64,000 bases of DNA, taken from [Empedobacter] haloabium (lineage in GTDB: Bacteria > Pseudomonadota > Gammaproteobacteria > Burkholderiales > Burkholderiaceae_D). The translations under genes were made by a program, and so were the position numbers. The notes below the pieces were generated by a model, which worked only from the letters and a program-made list of their open reading frames with translations, made no database searches and was not told the DNA's origin. The stretch spans positions 1,302,001 to 1,366,000 of the forward strand of contig CP136508.1 in the NCBI GenBank assembly GCA_008011715.2, given 5' to 3'. Below, one piece after another: positions 16,622-26,761 of the stretch; the stretch's first letter is position 1, and every line of letters begins with the position of its first letter.

Positions 16622-17025
16622 GGTCGAAAAAGCCCGGGGTGAAATGTGCTGTCTTAAATATATGAACTAACGGATTAGTTCGTCAAGTACCTTTCCATCG
16701 AAAAGAACCTTAAGTTATTCAAATCTGGTAACTGATACATAATCGCGGCACGTTAATTGCTCGGCTATTCGACCAAATTGCACGCTGCTATCAGAAAATT
16801 CCTAACGTAACCAGCTGAGAAGTATGTCAGCTGATAGTTTCCGCAGGTGAAAGGGCGTTGCCATACACGAGCCCAGCGGGTTCTCGGGGGACCTGTTCTT
16901 CAGCCGCCGTAAAGCGAAATGAAAATCTTTACGCGGGCGAGATAATCCTGGAGACGTAATTGTCCTGTACAAAGGCGAAAAAAAACCGCCGGGGTGGCGG
17001 TTTTTTATTCGCATATGAATATGCT
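16622..17025. other. Intergenic region, kinase promoter side and glnS terminator
   Basis: 404 bp without a credible gene. The left half (16622-16800) is AT-rich and upstream of the kinase gene; the right end holds the glnS terminator (16979-17006). A 70-codon frame at 16802-17014 overlaps the terminator and shows no domain. Confidence 0.45.
16979..17006. terminator. Intrinsic terminator of glnS
   Basis: AAAAAACCGCC (16980-16990) pairs with GGCGGTTTTTT (16996-17006) around GGGGT. It stands 19 bp past the glnS stop on the minus strand and ends in a long T-run in that direction. Confidence 0.85.
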
Positions 17026-18789
<1,764 letters not shown>

Positions 18790-18955
18790 GAAAAAAGGCA
18801 GAAATTAGAGTCGAATAGGGCCCATTTTACCGTACGCGCGCCCAGGCGTCGGGACGGCGCGCGCATTTATATAGGATAATTCGTCCTTCGCCCGGAGCGC
18901 GCGCACCCGTTCATGCGCAGCGTGCGTTCCCGCACCAAGACGACCCAGGAGATTT

Positions 18956-19249
18956 ATGGACAATTTGTACAACGTGCTCGGTGTCGCGCCCAACGCCTCG
19001 GAAGAGGACATCAGGAAGGTCTACCGTTCGCTGGCCATGCGCTTCCACCCGGACCGCAATCCGGAGCCGGGCGCCGCCGCGCGCTTCCAGGCCATCGCCA
19101 AGGCCTACGAGGTGCTGTCCGACCCGGTCAAGCGCGAGGAATACAACCAGAGCCTGAACCACCGCATCATCATCGACCCGGAAAGCGAGGCTTACCAGCT
19201 GTGGCGCTCCGTGTTCGGGCTGCACGGCGTGACCCTGCCGGCCGAGTAA
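18956..19249 (+). CDS. Minimal J-domain protein
   Basis: 97 residues: one J-domain and little else. LYNVLGVAPNASEEDIRKVYRSLAMRFHPDRNPEPGA carries the HPD motif at 31-33, needed to stimulate DnaK ATPase; helix IV follows (FQAIAKAYEVLSD). No Gly/Phe region, zinc finger or substrate domain is present, so client choice must come from the last 25 residues (IIIDPESEAYQLWRSVFGLHG) or from partners. Start ATG 18956 has a GGAG site. It heads a four-gene operon (22-bp gap, then overlaps of 8 and 1 nt) with three unrecognised proteins, suggesting a dedicated co-chaperone. Confidence 0.9.
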   Translation: MDNLYNVLGVAPNASEEDIRKVYRSLAMRFHPDRNPEPGAAARFQAIAKAYEVLSDPVKREEYNQSLNHRIIIDPESEAYQLWRSVFGLHGVTLPAE

Positions 19250-19271
19250 CAGCAATCAGAGAAAGTTCGCA

Positions 19272-19781
19272 ATGAGAAAAGTACACCCCGAGTTCGCCTA
19301 CCAGTCGCGCGAACTGGCCGCCCAGATCGAAGGCATCCTGGGCGATCCGCCCGACCGCAAGAACTACCAGAAGATGCTGGACGCGCTGATGGACGAATAC
19401 GCCAGCGGCGGCGGCATCGAGGACCTGAACATGATGGCGTTCGCGCTGGTCGACGTGATCGAGTTCCACGATCCGAAGGCGATCCTGGCCGATGCCGGCG
19501 ACTTCGAGTACGGCGACCCGGCCCGCGTGTTCGGCGCCGCCAGCTGCCCGGCGGGCAAGCCGGCGCAGATGCTGGCCGCGCTGGAAGAGAACCATCCCGA
19601 CCTGGCACGCCAGGCAATCATCGCCGCGTTCCTGCACAAGCACCCGCGCCTGTGGGACGACGACGACATGTCGCTCGACCAGCTGGCCGAGGGCGACGAG
19701 GGTGACGATGAGGAAGACGACAACATGGTGAGCGACGATTTCGCCCAGATGTTCGATCAGGAAGGAGAGCAGAATGGCTGA
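19272..19781 (+). CDS. Acidic protein of the J-domain operon, unknown function
   Basis: 169 residues, not recognised. Mostly helical by appearance: ELAAQIEGILGDPPDRKNYQ, MDEYASGGGIEDLNMMAFAL, then HPDLARQAIIAAFLHKHPRLW. From about 130 it is very acidic (EGDEGDDEEDDNMVSDDF), a segment that could be flexible or bind basic partners. No signal peptide or membrane segment. Its stop overlaps the next start by 8 nt, so translation is probably coupled. Its place behind a minimal J-protein suggests a client or adaptor; that is inference from gene order only. Confidence 0.75.
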   Translation: MRKVHPEFAYQSRELAAQIEGILGDPPDRKNYQKMLDALMDEYASGGGIEDLNMMAFALVDVIEFHDPKAILADAGDFEYGDPARVFGAASCPAGKPAQMLAALEENHPDLARQAIIAAFLHKHPRLWDDDDMSLDQLAEGDEGDDEEDDNMVSDDFAQMFDQEGEQNG

Positions 19782-20553
19782 CAACGATAAAAACCTCCCC
19801 GCCATCAGCAAGCAGGTGACGGAGCTGGTGCTGGCGGGTTCGCTGAGCCACGCCGAGCAGGCGTTCGCCGAGGCGGCCGAGCAGCATGGCGACCTGGCGG
19901 TGGCGGAAGTCTTGGAGACGATCCCGCCGCACGTGACGGCGCTGCACATGGCCGGCTTCGACGGCGGCAAGATGTCGCTGGCGACCTTGCTGGTGCCGCC
20001 CAAGGCCTGGGCCGAAAGCCTGGCCTACATCGCCGCGACGTGGAACGAAGACATGATCGAGGACGATCCCGAGCGCATCGCCGAGTCGCTGTTCGCACAC
20101 ATCCACGGTGTGGTGTTCGCCACCGACGACGAGGAGCGTCGCAACGAACTGCTGCAGGAAGCATCGGCCACCGACTGGGGCTGCACGGCCTTCGCCACGG
20201 TGTTCTCGCTGGCGCCGAAGGAAGTGCTGGAGCTGGCCGGCGAGATCATCTCGAAGGGCCAGTACATCACGGCGCAGACCTCGTCCGACAACGACATCGC
20301 GCCGCTGGCCGTGGCGCTGGCCAAGGCCAGCGAGGATGGCTGGGACCGCGCCCTGTTCGAGCTGTTCCCGGAATTCCGCCACAGCGCCGACCTGGCCGAC
20401 GCCGAGTTCTCCGACGATCCGGACGAGGAACCGGCCTTCCTGCAGCGCTCCACCAAGGAGCTGCTGTACCGCATGCGCAAGCAGGTGCCGAGCACCCGCA
20501 ACGCCAGCGGCCGCACCGGCCGGCGCAGCATGGGCACGGGGATCTTCAACTGA
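19774..20553 (+). CDS. Helical protein of the J-domain operon, unknown function
   Basis: 259 residues, not recognised. Repeated Ala/Glu-rich helices (SHAEQAFAEAAEQHGDLAVAEVLE, NEDMIEDDPERIAESLFAHIHG, PKEVLELAGEIISKGQ) suggest an alpha-solenoid scaffold. The C-terminus is basic (RTGRRSMGTGIFN) while the stretch before is acidic (DAEFSDDPDEEP). GAGG precedes the start inside the upstream gene. The stop TGA shares one base with the ATG of the next gene, the tightest coupling in the operon. No membrane segment. Function cannot be assigned. Confidence 0.75.
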   Translation: MADNDKNLPAISKQVTELVLAGSLSHAEQAFAEAAEQHGDLAVAEVLETIPPHVTALHMAGFDGGKMSLATLLVPPKAWAESLAYIAATWNEDMIEDDPERIAESLFAHIHGVVFATDDEERRNELLQEASATDWGCTAFATVFSLAPKEVLELAGEIISKGQYITAQTSSDNDIAPLAVALAKASEDGWDRALFELFPEFRHSADLADAEFSDDPDEEPAFLQRSTKELLYRMRKQVPSTRNASGRTGRRSMGTGIFN

Positions 20554-21425
20554 TGCTGCCGGCACTCGTAGGGGAAAACCTGCCGCGGCTGACGCGCGCG
20601 ATCAAGCTCCTGGTCGGCGACACGCGCCCGGACGCCGCCGTCGTGCTGGCCGACGAGCTGTCCGGCATCACGGCCATGGTGGCGGAAAAGTTCACCAACA
20701 ACCGCACGTCCGAAGGCATCCAGAAGGCCGTCAACCTGACGGTCGGCGGCGTCTCGCTGGGCCTGGAAAAGGAGCTGACCCTGGACAGCGACGAACAGGC
20801 GCTGGACTACCTGGTCGACAACGGCGCCGAAGCCGCGTTCCAGGTGGGCTTCCGCCTGCTGCGCGAACTGGCCGCGCTGCCGGAGGATACGCTGGTGGGC
20901 GAATACGACCAGGACCCGGTCTACGCCCAGCGCCGCCTGCGCGACATCTTCTTCGACCTCTGCCTAATCGACCCGAACCAGAACTGGGACGGCCCGGCGC
21001 GCTACCAGCAGCAGCTGAAGCAGCGCCAGGAGGTGCAGGCGGTGGTGCGCCTGGCCAACTGGCTGCGCCGCCACAACAGCGAGGGTCCCGTGACGGACAC
21101 GGACCTGAACGCCGAAGGCGTGATCGCGCTGGCGATCATCTTCGCGGTGGAGGGCGGTGGCCGCATCGTCGCGCGCACGGGCCAGAAGGAGTTCGAGCGC
21201 TTCGTCAAGTCGGTGCGCAAGAACAAGCCCGACTACGAAGAAGGCTGGGCCGCGCTGGTGGCCGCGGTACCGGCGCAGCACCACCCGGTGCTACTGCACC
21301 GCATCGACCTGTACCGCCGCACCTGCACGGTGCTGCAGCATATTCCGGGGCGGACGGCGATGAAGACGCTGTTTGCCGAGCTGGAGAACTATGCGGGCTC
21401 GGAGCTGGAAGCCGACTACGACTGA
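20553..21425 (+). CDS. Last gene of the J-domain operon, unknown function
   Basis: 290 residues, not recognised. The chosen start is the ATG overlapping the previous stop (ATGA at 20552-20555 region), since longer frames run through the upstream gene. It reads LVGENLPRLTRAIKLLVGD, then AVNLTVGGVSLGLEKEL and RRLRDIFFDLCLIDPNQNWDGP, a predominantly helical soluble protein with paired Arg-rich stretches (VRLANWLRRHNSEGP, FERFVKSVRKNKPDYEEGW). No catalytic motif is evident. A palindromic element at 21427-21488 follows immediately and probably ends the transcript. Confidence 0.75.
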   Translation: MLPALVGENLPRLTRAIKLLVGDTRPDAAVVLADELSGITAMVAEKFTNNRTSEGIQKAVNLTVGGVSLGLEKELTLDSDEQALDYLVDNGAEAAFQVGFRLLRELAALPEDTLVGEYDQDPVYAQRRLRDIFFDLCLIDPNQNWDGPARYQQQLKQRQEVQAVVRLANWLRRHNSEGPVTDTDLNAEGVIALAIIFAVEGGGRIVARTGQKEFERFVKSVRKNKPDYEEGWAALVAAVPAQHHPVLLHRIDLYRRTCTVLQHIPGRTAMKTLFAELENYAGSELEADYD

Positions 21426-21426
21426 C

Positions 21427-21488
21427 AACCCGGGACGGACCCCTGTCTTGAGGCAATCTTTCCTCGAAACAGGGAACTGTCCCGGGTT
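21427..21488. repeat. Intergenic nested palindrome (CCCGGGAC type)
   Basis: AACCCGGGAC (21427-21436) pairs with GTCCCGGGTT (21479-21488), with a second inner pairing CCCTGT / ACAGGG. It sits directly after the J-operon and ends in TTTT, so it can act as a terminator. Its core resembles the palindrome at 44151-44167. Confidence 0.75.
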
Positions 21489-21500
21489 TTCGATCTCAAC

Positions 21501-22067
21501 ATGATTAGCCACCCACCCATCTACGACGTCCTGTCCGAGCTGATGCGGCTGACGCGAGGGCTTAACGATGTCTGCCCGATCGGCTACCTGACGCGGATGC
21601 AGGCCGCCACGACGGCCTCGGCCTTCTATGCCGAGGCCCTGCGCCTGGGCTATGCTGTCAACTCCAAAGAGTTGCGCGATACCGGTGACGAGCGCGTTCA
21701 CCATTGGTGTAACCTGATCTGGCGGCACATGAAGGAAGTCAGGTCGCACCTGACCTTGATCCTGTTTCCCCATACGCCCGAGCAGCGGAGCGAATGGCTC
21801 GACAGCTTCGCGCGATCGCCGGGCGGAAGGTTCGCTTTCCGCGACGATGGGTCGCTCCACGTCGATCTGGTGCACGCGACACTGAACGGCACGGCGCTGC
21901 ACATCCGGCGCTTGTGGACCCATGTGGGCGGGGTGAATGATCCATTGCAGAGCTTTACGATCCGTCTCAACCCGATCCAGTGCGGCGACTTCGAAGCGCG
22001 GGCGCGGGAGGCCCGAGCGATGCAGGACTGGATCGACCTGAAACCGCATCATCCTTCCGTCAACTGA
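21501..22067 (+). CDS. Hypothetical soluble protein
   Basis: 188 residues, not recognised. No signal peptide or membrane segment. Notable stretches are HHWCNLIWRHMKEVRSHLTLILFPHTPEQRS-like sequence with several His and Trp residues, and FRDDGSLHVDLVHATLNG. The start ATG 21501 follows the palindrome closely and lacks a good ribosome site. Its base composition is normal for the chromosome. It lies 285 bp before the VgrG gene and may or may not belong to that module. Confidence 0.6.
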   Translation: MISHPPIYDVLSELMRLTRGLNDVCPIGYLTRMQAATTASAFYAEALRLGYAVNSKELRDTGDERVHHWCNLIWRHMKEVRSHLTLILFPHTPEQRSEWLDSFARSPGGRFAFRDDGSLHVDLVHATLNGTALHIRRLWTHVGGVNDPLQSFTIRLNPIQCGDFEARAREARAMQDWIDLKPHHPSVN

Positions 22068-22351
22068 CGGCATCAGCTGGCGGCGATTTCCTTCGCCGTC
22101 CCTCAGCCAATCCCTCTAATGCCTCCACGTGCGGATTCCGCTCCGCTCGATTGTTGTTGCCTGTCGCCATCATCTGCAGGGAGCTTTAGGCACGTCAAAG
22201 AACGGCCGATGACTCAACCGTATCCTGTGGGCCTGTAACTGAAGCAAAGCAACGTCGCCTGCTCGTAGGTTCGACACTCGTCAATGGGCGGGCTGCACAG
22301 CGCGATTTGCTTGCGTTCAGTCATGCACTCGATATGCGAGGGAGTCGCCGC

Positions 22352-25078
22352 ATGACCAGTCCGATCCATTCATCAGCCTCCGTCCTTGTTGCCGCCAGCC
22401 AGCATGATCGCTTGCTGAAGCTGGATACGCCCCTCGGCGACGACGTGCTATTACCGTTGCGTGTCGCAGGGCAGGAACGGTTCAGCAGTGCTTATGAGTT
22501 CATCGTCGATTGCCTGTCGGTCGAAGGCGATATCGAACTAAAACGGCTCATCGCCCAGCCCGTGACGCTGTGGCTACGGCGGGACGATCGGAGTTACTTT
22601 CCCGTGCACGGCTACGTGCATCGCATGACGCGGCTTGGCAGCGATGGCCAGAGTACGTTTTGCCAGTTGTCCTTGTCACCCTGGCTGCACTTCCTCAAGT
22701 TCCGCAAAGACGCGCGGATATGGCAGGACAAGACGGCGGACGACATCCTGTGCGACGTCTTCAATAGTTACCCGCAAGCGCAGGGCAATTACCGCTTCGA
22801 CATCCGCGACCCGGCAACCCGGCGCTCCTACTGCACGCAATACGAGACCGACTGGCATTTCACGCAGCGTTTGATGGAGGAGGAGGGCTGGTACAGCTAT
22901 CACGAGCAGCGGGAAGATGGCGCAGGACATGTGCTGGTCGTTACCGACAACCTCAACCAACTCAAGGCGATCGCGCAGGAACCGATCCGATTCCATCGTG
23001 CCGGGACGCGCGATGAACTGAACAGGATTGTGCACTGGAGCGCGGTACGAAGCCTGGGGTCCACGCAGTATTCGGCGCGGACCGATGACTACAAGGCCAC
23101 CTTTTCTCCGAAGCAGACGAATACGATCGTGCGTCCCGAGCATGGCCAGTTGCCAGGGCAACTGGAGGTGTACGAATACACCGGCGCCTACACTTACTCG
23201 AAGCACGAGCAGGGCGACAAGCAGGCGCGGCTGCGTATCGAGCAGATCGAATCGGGCCTGAAGCGATACTTCGCCGTTTCCGGCGTCCGGTCGCTGCGGG
23301 TTGGGGGCTGGTTCACGCTCGAAGATCACCCTGCCCACGCGTATGACCCTGACGACGACCGCGAATTTGCGGTGATCGCGATCGAATGGAGCATCGAGAA
23401 CAACTTGCCATTCTCGAGCGGCGCACAGCGCTTTCCCGGCAGTCTGCAATCCGATCTTGCCGCCTTCGGTATCGACACGTCCGGGCAAGAGTCAGCCGGC
23501 AACGGGCACTGTTTCAACCGCGTCGAAGTACAGCGCCGCAATGTGCCCTATCGCAGCGCCTTCGAGCACGCCAAGCCCACGCTGCATCCGCAGACCGCGG
23601 TCGTGGTCGGGCCTGCAAGCGAGGAGGTACACACCGATCAGCTCAACCGCGTGAAAGTCCAGTTCCGGTGGGACCGGCAGGGCCAGGACGACGAGCGTTC
23701 GTCGTGTTGGGTGCGCGTCAGCTATCCCAACGCCGGGCAGGGCTGGGGCGCGCTCAACGTGCCGCGTATTCGCCAGGAAGTGATCGTCACCTTTCTGAAT
23801 GGCGATGCTGACCGTCCCGTGATCACGGGGCGCCTGTACAACGAAGAGCAGGTGCCGCAGTGGCACACCAATGGCCTGCTGTCCGGCTACAAGTCGAAAG
23901 AGTACAAGGGTGCGGGCTTCAACCAGCTGGTCATGGACGACACGACCGGGCAGAACCGTATTCATCTGTACAGCACCAGCGCCAACGCGCAGCTCAATCT
24001 CGGCTATTTGGTGAGCCAGAACGGCAATCAGCGCAACGGCTTTTTCGGTATGGGCTTTGCGCTCAGCACCGACGATTCGGGAGCGGTCGTCGCGCCGAAA
24101 GGCCTATACCTCGGTACGTTTGGCCGCCCGGGAGCGCAGGGAGTGCAGTTGGCTGCCAACGAAGCGACCAGCCAGCTCAAGGCCGGTGCCACGTTGACGA
24201 AAACGCTGTCCGATACCGCCTCCAAGGCCGGTGCCGAGGTGCTGGCCGGGCAGGGCGCGCTCAACGACTTTATCGAGGCCACGCAGGATCGTTACGACGG
24301 CCAGGGGCAGGGCGGCGCGAACCGCTTCAAGGAACCGGCGCTGCTGGCCGGTTCCCAGGCCGGTATCGGCCTCGTCAGTACCAAGGGCACGCATGTGCAC
24401 GCGGGCGCGGAGGTGACCGTGTCGTCGGGGCAGGACACCAATATCGCCGCCGGCAAGAGCCTGCTCGCCAGCGTCGCCGAGAAGATCAGCATGTTCGCCC
24501 ACAACGCTGGTATCAAGCTGTTCTCGGCCAAGGGGAAAGTCGAGGTACAGGCGCAAGGCAACGACCTGGACCTGATCGCGGAAAAGGTGGTGCGTCTGCT
24601 GTCGACCACCGCACGTGTCGAGATCCATGCCCAGGAAGAGGTGCTGATTTCCGCTGGCGGCTCGTTCGTGAAGATCAACGGTTCCGGGATCACCAGCGGC
24701 ACCTCCGGCACATGGACGTCGCACGCTGCGAAGCATTCGATGCCGGGACCGGCCACGCAGCAATCCGTAATGCCGCATATTGCAAAGCCGGAACTGGAGA
24801 AGACGGACCTGGAATTCCGACACCTGACGGACTGGGGCGAGCCGCTGGCTGGCGCGGCGTACAAGGCCATCCTGAGCGACGGCAGCATTCGCAAAGGGAT
24901 CCTCGACGCGGCCGGCATCGCCCGCATCAGCGGTGTGCCGCCGGGAGTCGGCGCCAAGATCGAGTACGACTATCGCCCGCTGCAGGTCATCTCGACTGTC
25001 AGCACGGAGCTCGATGCCGACGTCCACGAGCTGCTCAACTGGGCGGCGGGTGCGGCGAGCGGGAAGGGGCAGGCATGA
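22352..25078 (+). CDS. vgrG: Type VI secretion spike protein VgrG with transthyretin-like C-terminal tail
   Basis: 908 residues. The N-terminal part has the gp27/gp5-like spike (LLPLRVAGQERFSSAYEF, DWHFTQRLMEEEGWYSYHEQ, then HTDQLNRVKVQFRWDRQG and CWVRVSYPNAGQGWGALNVPRIRQEV), the standard VgrG signature. DUF2345-like beta-repeats follow (about 560-800). The tail from about 825 (LEFRHLTDWGEPLAGAAYKA) resembles a transthyretin-like domain used to load effectors. The start at 22352 has GAGGGAG upstream; a Met at 22334 is possible. Its TGA overlaps the effector ATG (ATGA). No structural type VI genes are in the window, so this is an orphan VgrG locus. Confidence 0.93.
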   Translation: MTSPIHSSASVLVAASQHDRLLKLDTPLGDDVLLPLRVAGQERFSSAYEFIVDCLSVEGDIELKRLIAQPVTLWLRRDDRSYFPVHGYVHRMTRLGSDGQSTFCQLSLSPWLHFLKFRKDARIWQDKTADDILCDVFNSYPQAQGNYRFDIRDPATRRSYCTQYETDWHFTQRLMEEEGWYSYHEQREDGAGHVLVVTDNLNQLKAIAQEPIRFHRAGTRDELNRIVHWSAVRSLGSTQYSARTDDYKATFSPKQTNTIVRPEHGQLPGQLEVYEYTGAYTYSKHEQGDKQARLRIEQIESGLKRYFAVSGVRSLRVGGWFTLEDHPAHAYDPDDDREFAVIAIEWSIENNLPFSSGAQRFPGSLQSDLAAFGIDTSGQESAGNGHCFNRVEVQRRNVPYRSAFEHAKPTLHPQTAVVVGPASEEVHTDQLNRVKVQFRWDRQGQDDERSSCWVRVSYPNAGQGWGALNVPRIRQEVIVTFLNGDADRPVITGRLYNEEQVPQWHTNGLLSGYKSKEYKGAGFNQLVMDDTTGQNRIHLYSTSANAQLNLGYLVSQNGNQRNGFFGMGFALSTDDSGAVVAPKGLYLGTFGRPGAQGVQLAANEATSQLKAGATLTKTLSDTASKAGAEVLAGQGALNDFIEATQDRYDGQGQGGANRFKEPALLAGSQAGIGLVSTKGTHVHAGAEVTVSSGQDTNIAAGKSLLASVAEKISMFAHNAGIKLFSAKGKVEVQAQGNDLDLIAEKVVRLLSTTARVEIHAQEEVLISAGGSFVKINGSGITSGTSGTWTSHAAKHSMPGPATQQSVMPHIAKPELEKTDLEFRHLTDWGEPLAGAAYKAILSDGSIRKGILDAAGIARISGVPPGVGAKIEYDYRPLQVISTVSTELDADVHELLNWAAGAASGKGQA

Positions 25079-26667
25079 CGCAGCGGCCACCGGATCACCA
25101 CAACATCGTCGAGGATGCCTGGAGCGAGGTCGTCGGCGGCCTACATTGGCTAAAGTCGGTGTTCATCGGCGAGTTCGCGGACCATCGGCCGATGTCGGTG
25201 CTGATTGCCGACATGCTGCTGAGCTTTTTTCCAGGCGTCGTCATCGTCACCAGCGCGCGCGACGCCGTCGCGGTGATTCTGCGCCTTGCCAACCATCCCG
25301 AGAAGCGTGAAGAGCTGATGGAATGGGTGCTGTTGAGCGCTTGCCTGATCGTGATCGCGCTGCCGGTCGCGATGGCCGCGGGCGGCGCAGCCGCGGCCGG
25401 TGTCGGCGCGATCGTCGGCGGCATCGCGGGTTCCGAGCTGGGTGCGGCGCTGCGCGCAATGATGCTTCTGCTGATCAAGGAAGCTTCCAAGCTGGTCGAG
25501 GTGGTGGAGTTTCTGCAGAAGTTCATGAAGGGCGACGTCCTCAAGTTCGTCCGCGCAGTGAAGTTCGCAAAATATGAACAGGCCTTGCTGCAGGCATTGA
25601 ATGCAATGAGCGGCAAGCTGCTCGAGATCGTCAAGTCGCTCCGCCTGCACCTGGAAAGCCTGCGCTACTTCGACGCCGTCAAGGCGACGATCGCCCAACT
25701 GGCCGCTTGGGAGAAAAAGTTCTACGATTTGCAGCGGGATGCGCTCAGGCAGATTCCGAGAGCGCTGGCTGAGCTGGATGCCCGGCTGGCGATGGTGATT
25801 GCGCAGACAGGCCCCAAGGAGGCGCATACGGTGGCCGCGGGCGTTCAGGCTGACAAAACCGCGGTGGCTGTGCCGGCCAAGCAGCGGGTTAGGGATACGC
25901 CGGGGAATGTGTTCGCGAGTGTGGCCGATAATGTCGTAGCGCACGGGGAACAGAAGGCCACGCCTAGCAGCGGCAGCTCGCCGTCGAAGTCACAGTCGAT
26001 ACCAGGAACAAAAGCTGCTGAGAAACCGAAACCTCCTGCTGAGCCGCTAAAGAACAAACCCGAGCCACCCGAACGGCAGGAGCAGGGAGCGAACACGAAA
26101 ACGCAAGCGGTGGTCGATGCGGTGGCGGCGGCGGATAAAGCGCGCATTACTCAGTTGTCGAATGAGGCGCTGGAGGCTGAGAGAGCCGGAAATATAGAGC
26201 TGCGCGACAAAAAAATAGGTTTGGCGCAAGATATACTTAGGCCATATTTTCCTAAAAAAAATTCAAATGAAACATGGGATGAGGTCGTAAAGAGGCTGGA
26301 TGTGTCGTCGCCTAAGGATGGGGCAGTCTTTTGGTCGGGCACTGCAAATTTGGCCAAAGAGACAGGAAAACCCGACGCGGCAAGGGTGTTCGCGGAGAAG
26401 ATCGGAGGGGTAACGTTAGAGACGACCCCAGGAGGACGTATTGTAGACGGCTGGGAGGAAATTAATGTCGACTACCCATGGAACCAGAAGGATGGATCGA
26501 GACCATTTGCTAGCGAGTTGTGGCAAGGGATATCGACCAATTATGCTCAATCTGCAATAGGCAAGGTAACGTTGTTCAGACAGCCGATAAGTTACGCGCG
26601 GACTACACTGTTTGGTACAATTTTGAAAAAGGTGAACTTGTCAGCCGTAGAAGGAATGGGCTCATAG
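25075..26667 (+). CDS. VgrG-linked polymorphic effector, ADP-ribosyl-cyclase-like (NADase) C-terminus
   Basis: 530 residues as read. Residues 40-65 and 80-130 are hydrophobic (pre-toxin membrane region), 130-240 is helical, 270-345 is a Pro/Lys-rich linker. The C-terminal domain (from about 412) has the CD38-like order: FWSG (Trp420), TLETTPGGRIVDGW (Glu449, Asp458), ELWQGIS (Trp483), then FGTI at 513 where family members carry the catalytic Glu a few residues on. In this frame that Glu is replaced by LKK and the protein stops at 26667; the next frame continues as EKGELVSRRRNG to 26759. A frame disruption is likely (see findings). The assignment to ADP-ribosyl cyclases is by eye. Likely target: NAD+ of rival cells. 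Confidence 0.7.
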   Translation: MTQRPPDHHNIVEDAWSEVVGGLHWLKSVFIGEFADHRPMSVLIADMLLSFFPGVVIVTSARDAVAVILRLANHPEKREELMEWVLLSACLIVIALPVAMAAGGAAAAGVGAIVGGIAGSELGAALRAMMLLLIKEASKLVEVVEFLQKFMKGDVLKFVRAVKFAKYEQALLQALNAMSGKLLEIVKSLRLHLESLRYFDAVKATIAQLAAWEKKFYDLQRDALRQIPRALAELDARLAMVIAQTGPKEAHTVAAGVQADKTAVAVPAKQRVRDTPGNVFASVADNVVAHGEQKATPSSGSSPSKSQSIPGTKAAEKPKPPAEPLKNKPEPPERQEQGANTKTQAVVDAVAAADKARITQLSNEALEAERAGNIELRDKKIGLAQDILRPYFPKKNSNETWDEVVKRLDVSSPKDGAVFWSGTANLAKETGKPDAARVFAEKIGGVTLETTPGGRIVDGWEEINVDYPWNQKDGSRPFASELWQGISTNYAQSAIGKVTLFRQPISYARTTLFGTILKKVNLSAVEGMGS

Positions 26668-26759
26668 GTGAAATAGACATTCATGTGGCACACCCGGATT
26701 CTTCGCTTACCACGCTAGGAAAAGACGAGGTCGAGGAACTATTGTTCTATAGGAAATAA
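26631..26759 (+). other. Likely true 3' end of the effector in the -1 frame
   Basis: In the frame one base back from the effector, the reading from 26631 is GELVSRRRNGLIGEIDIHVA, then EVEELLFYRK, stopping at 26759 just two bases before the next gene's ATG. The spacing and the acidic/beta pattern fit a natural C-terminus better than the stop at 26667. The transition would fall at the T4/A5 runs of 26621-26630. Confidence 0.45.
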
Positions 26760-26761
26760 TT

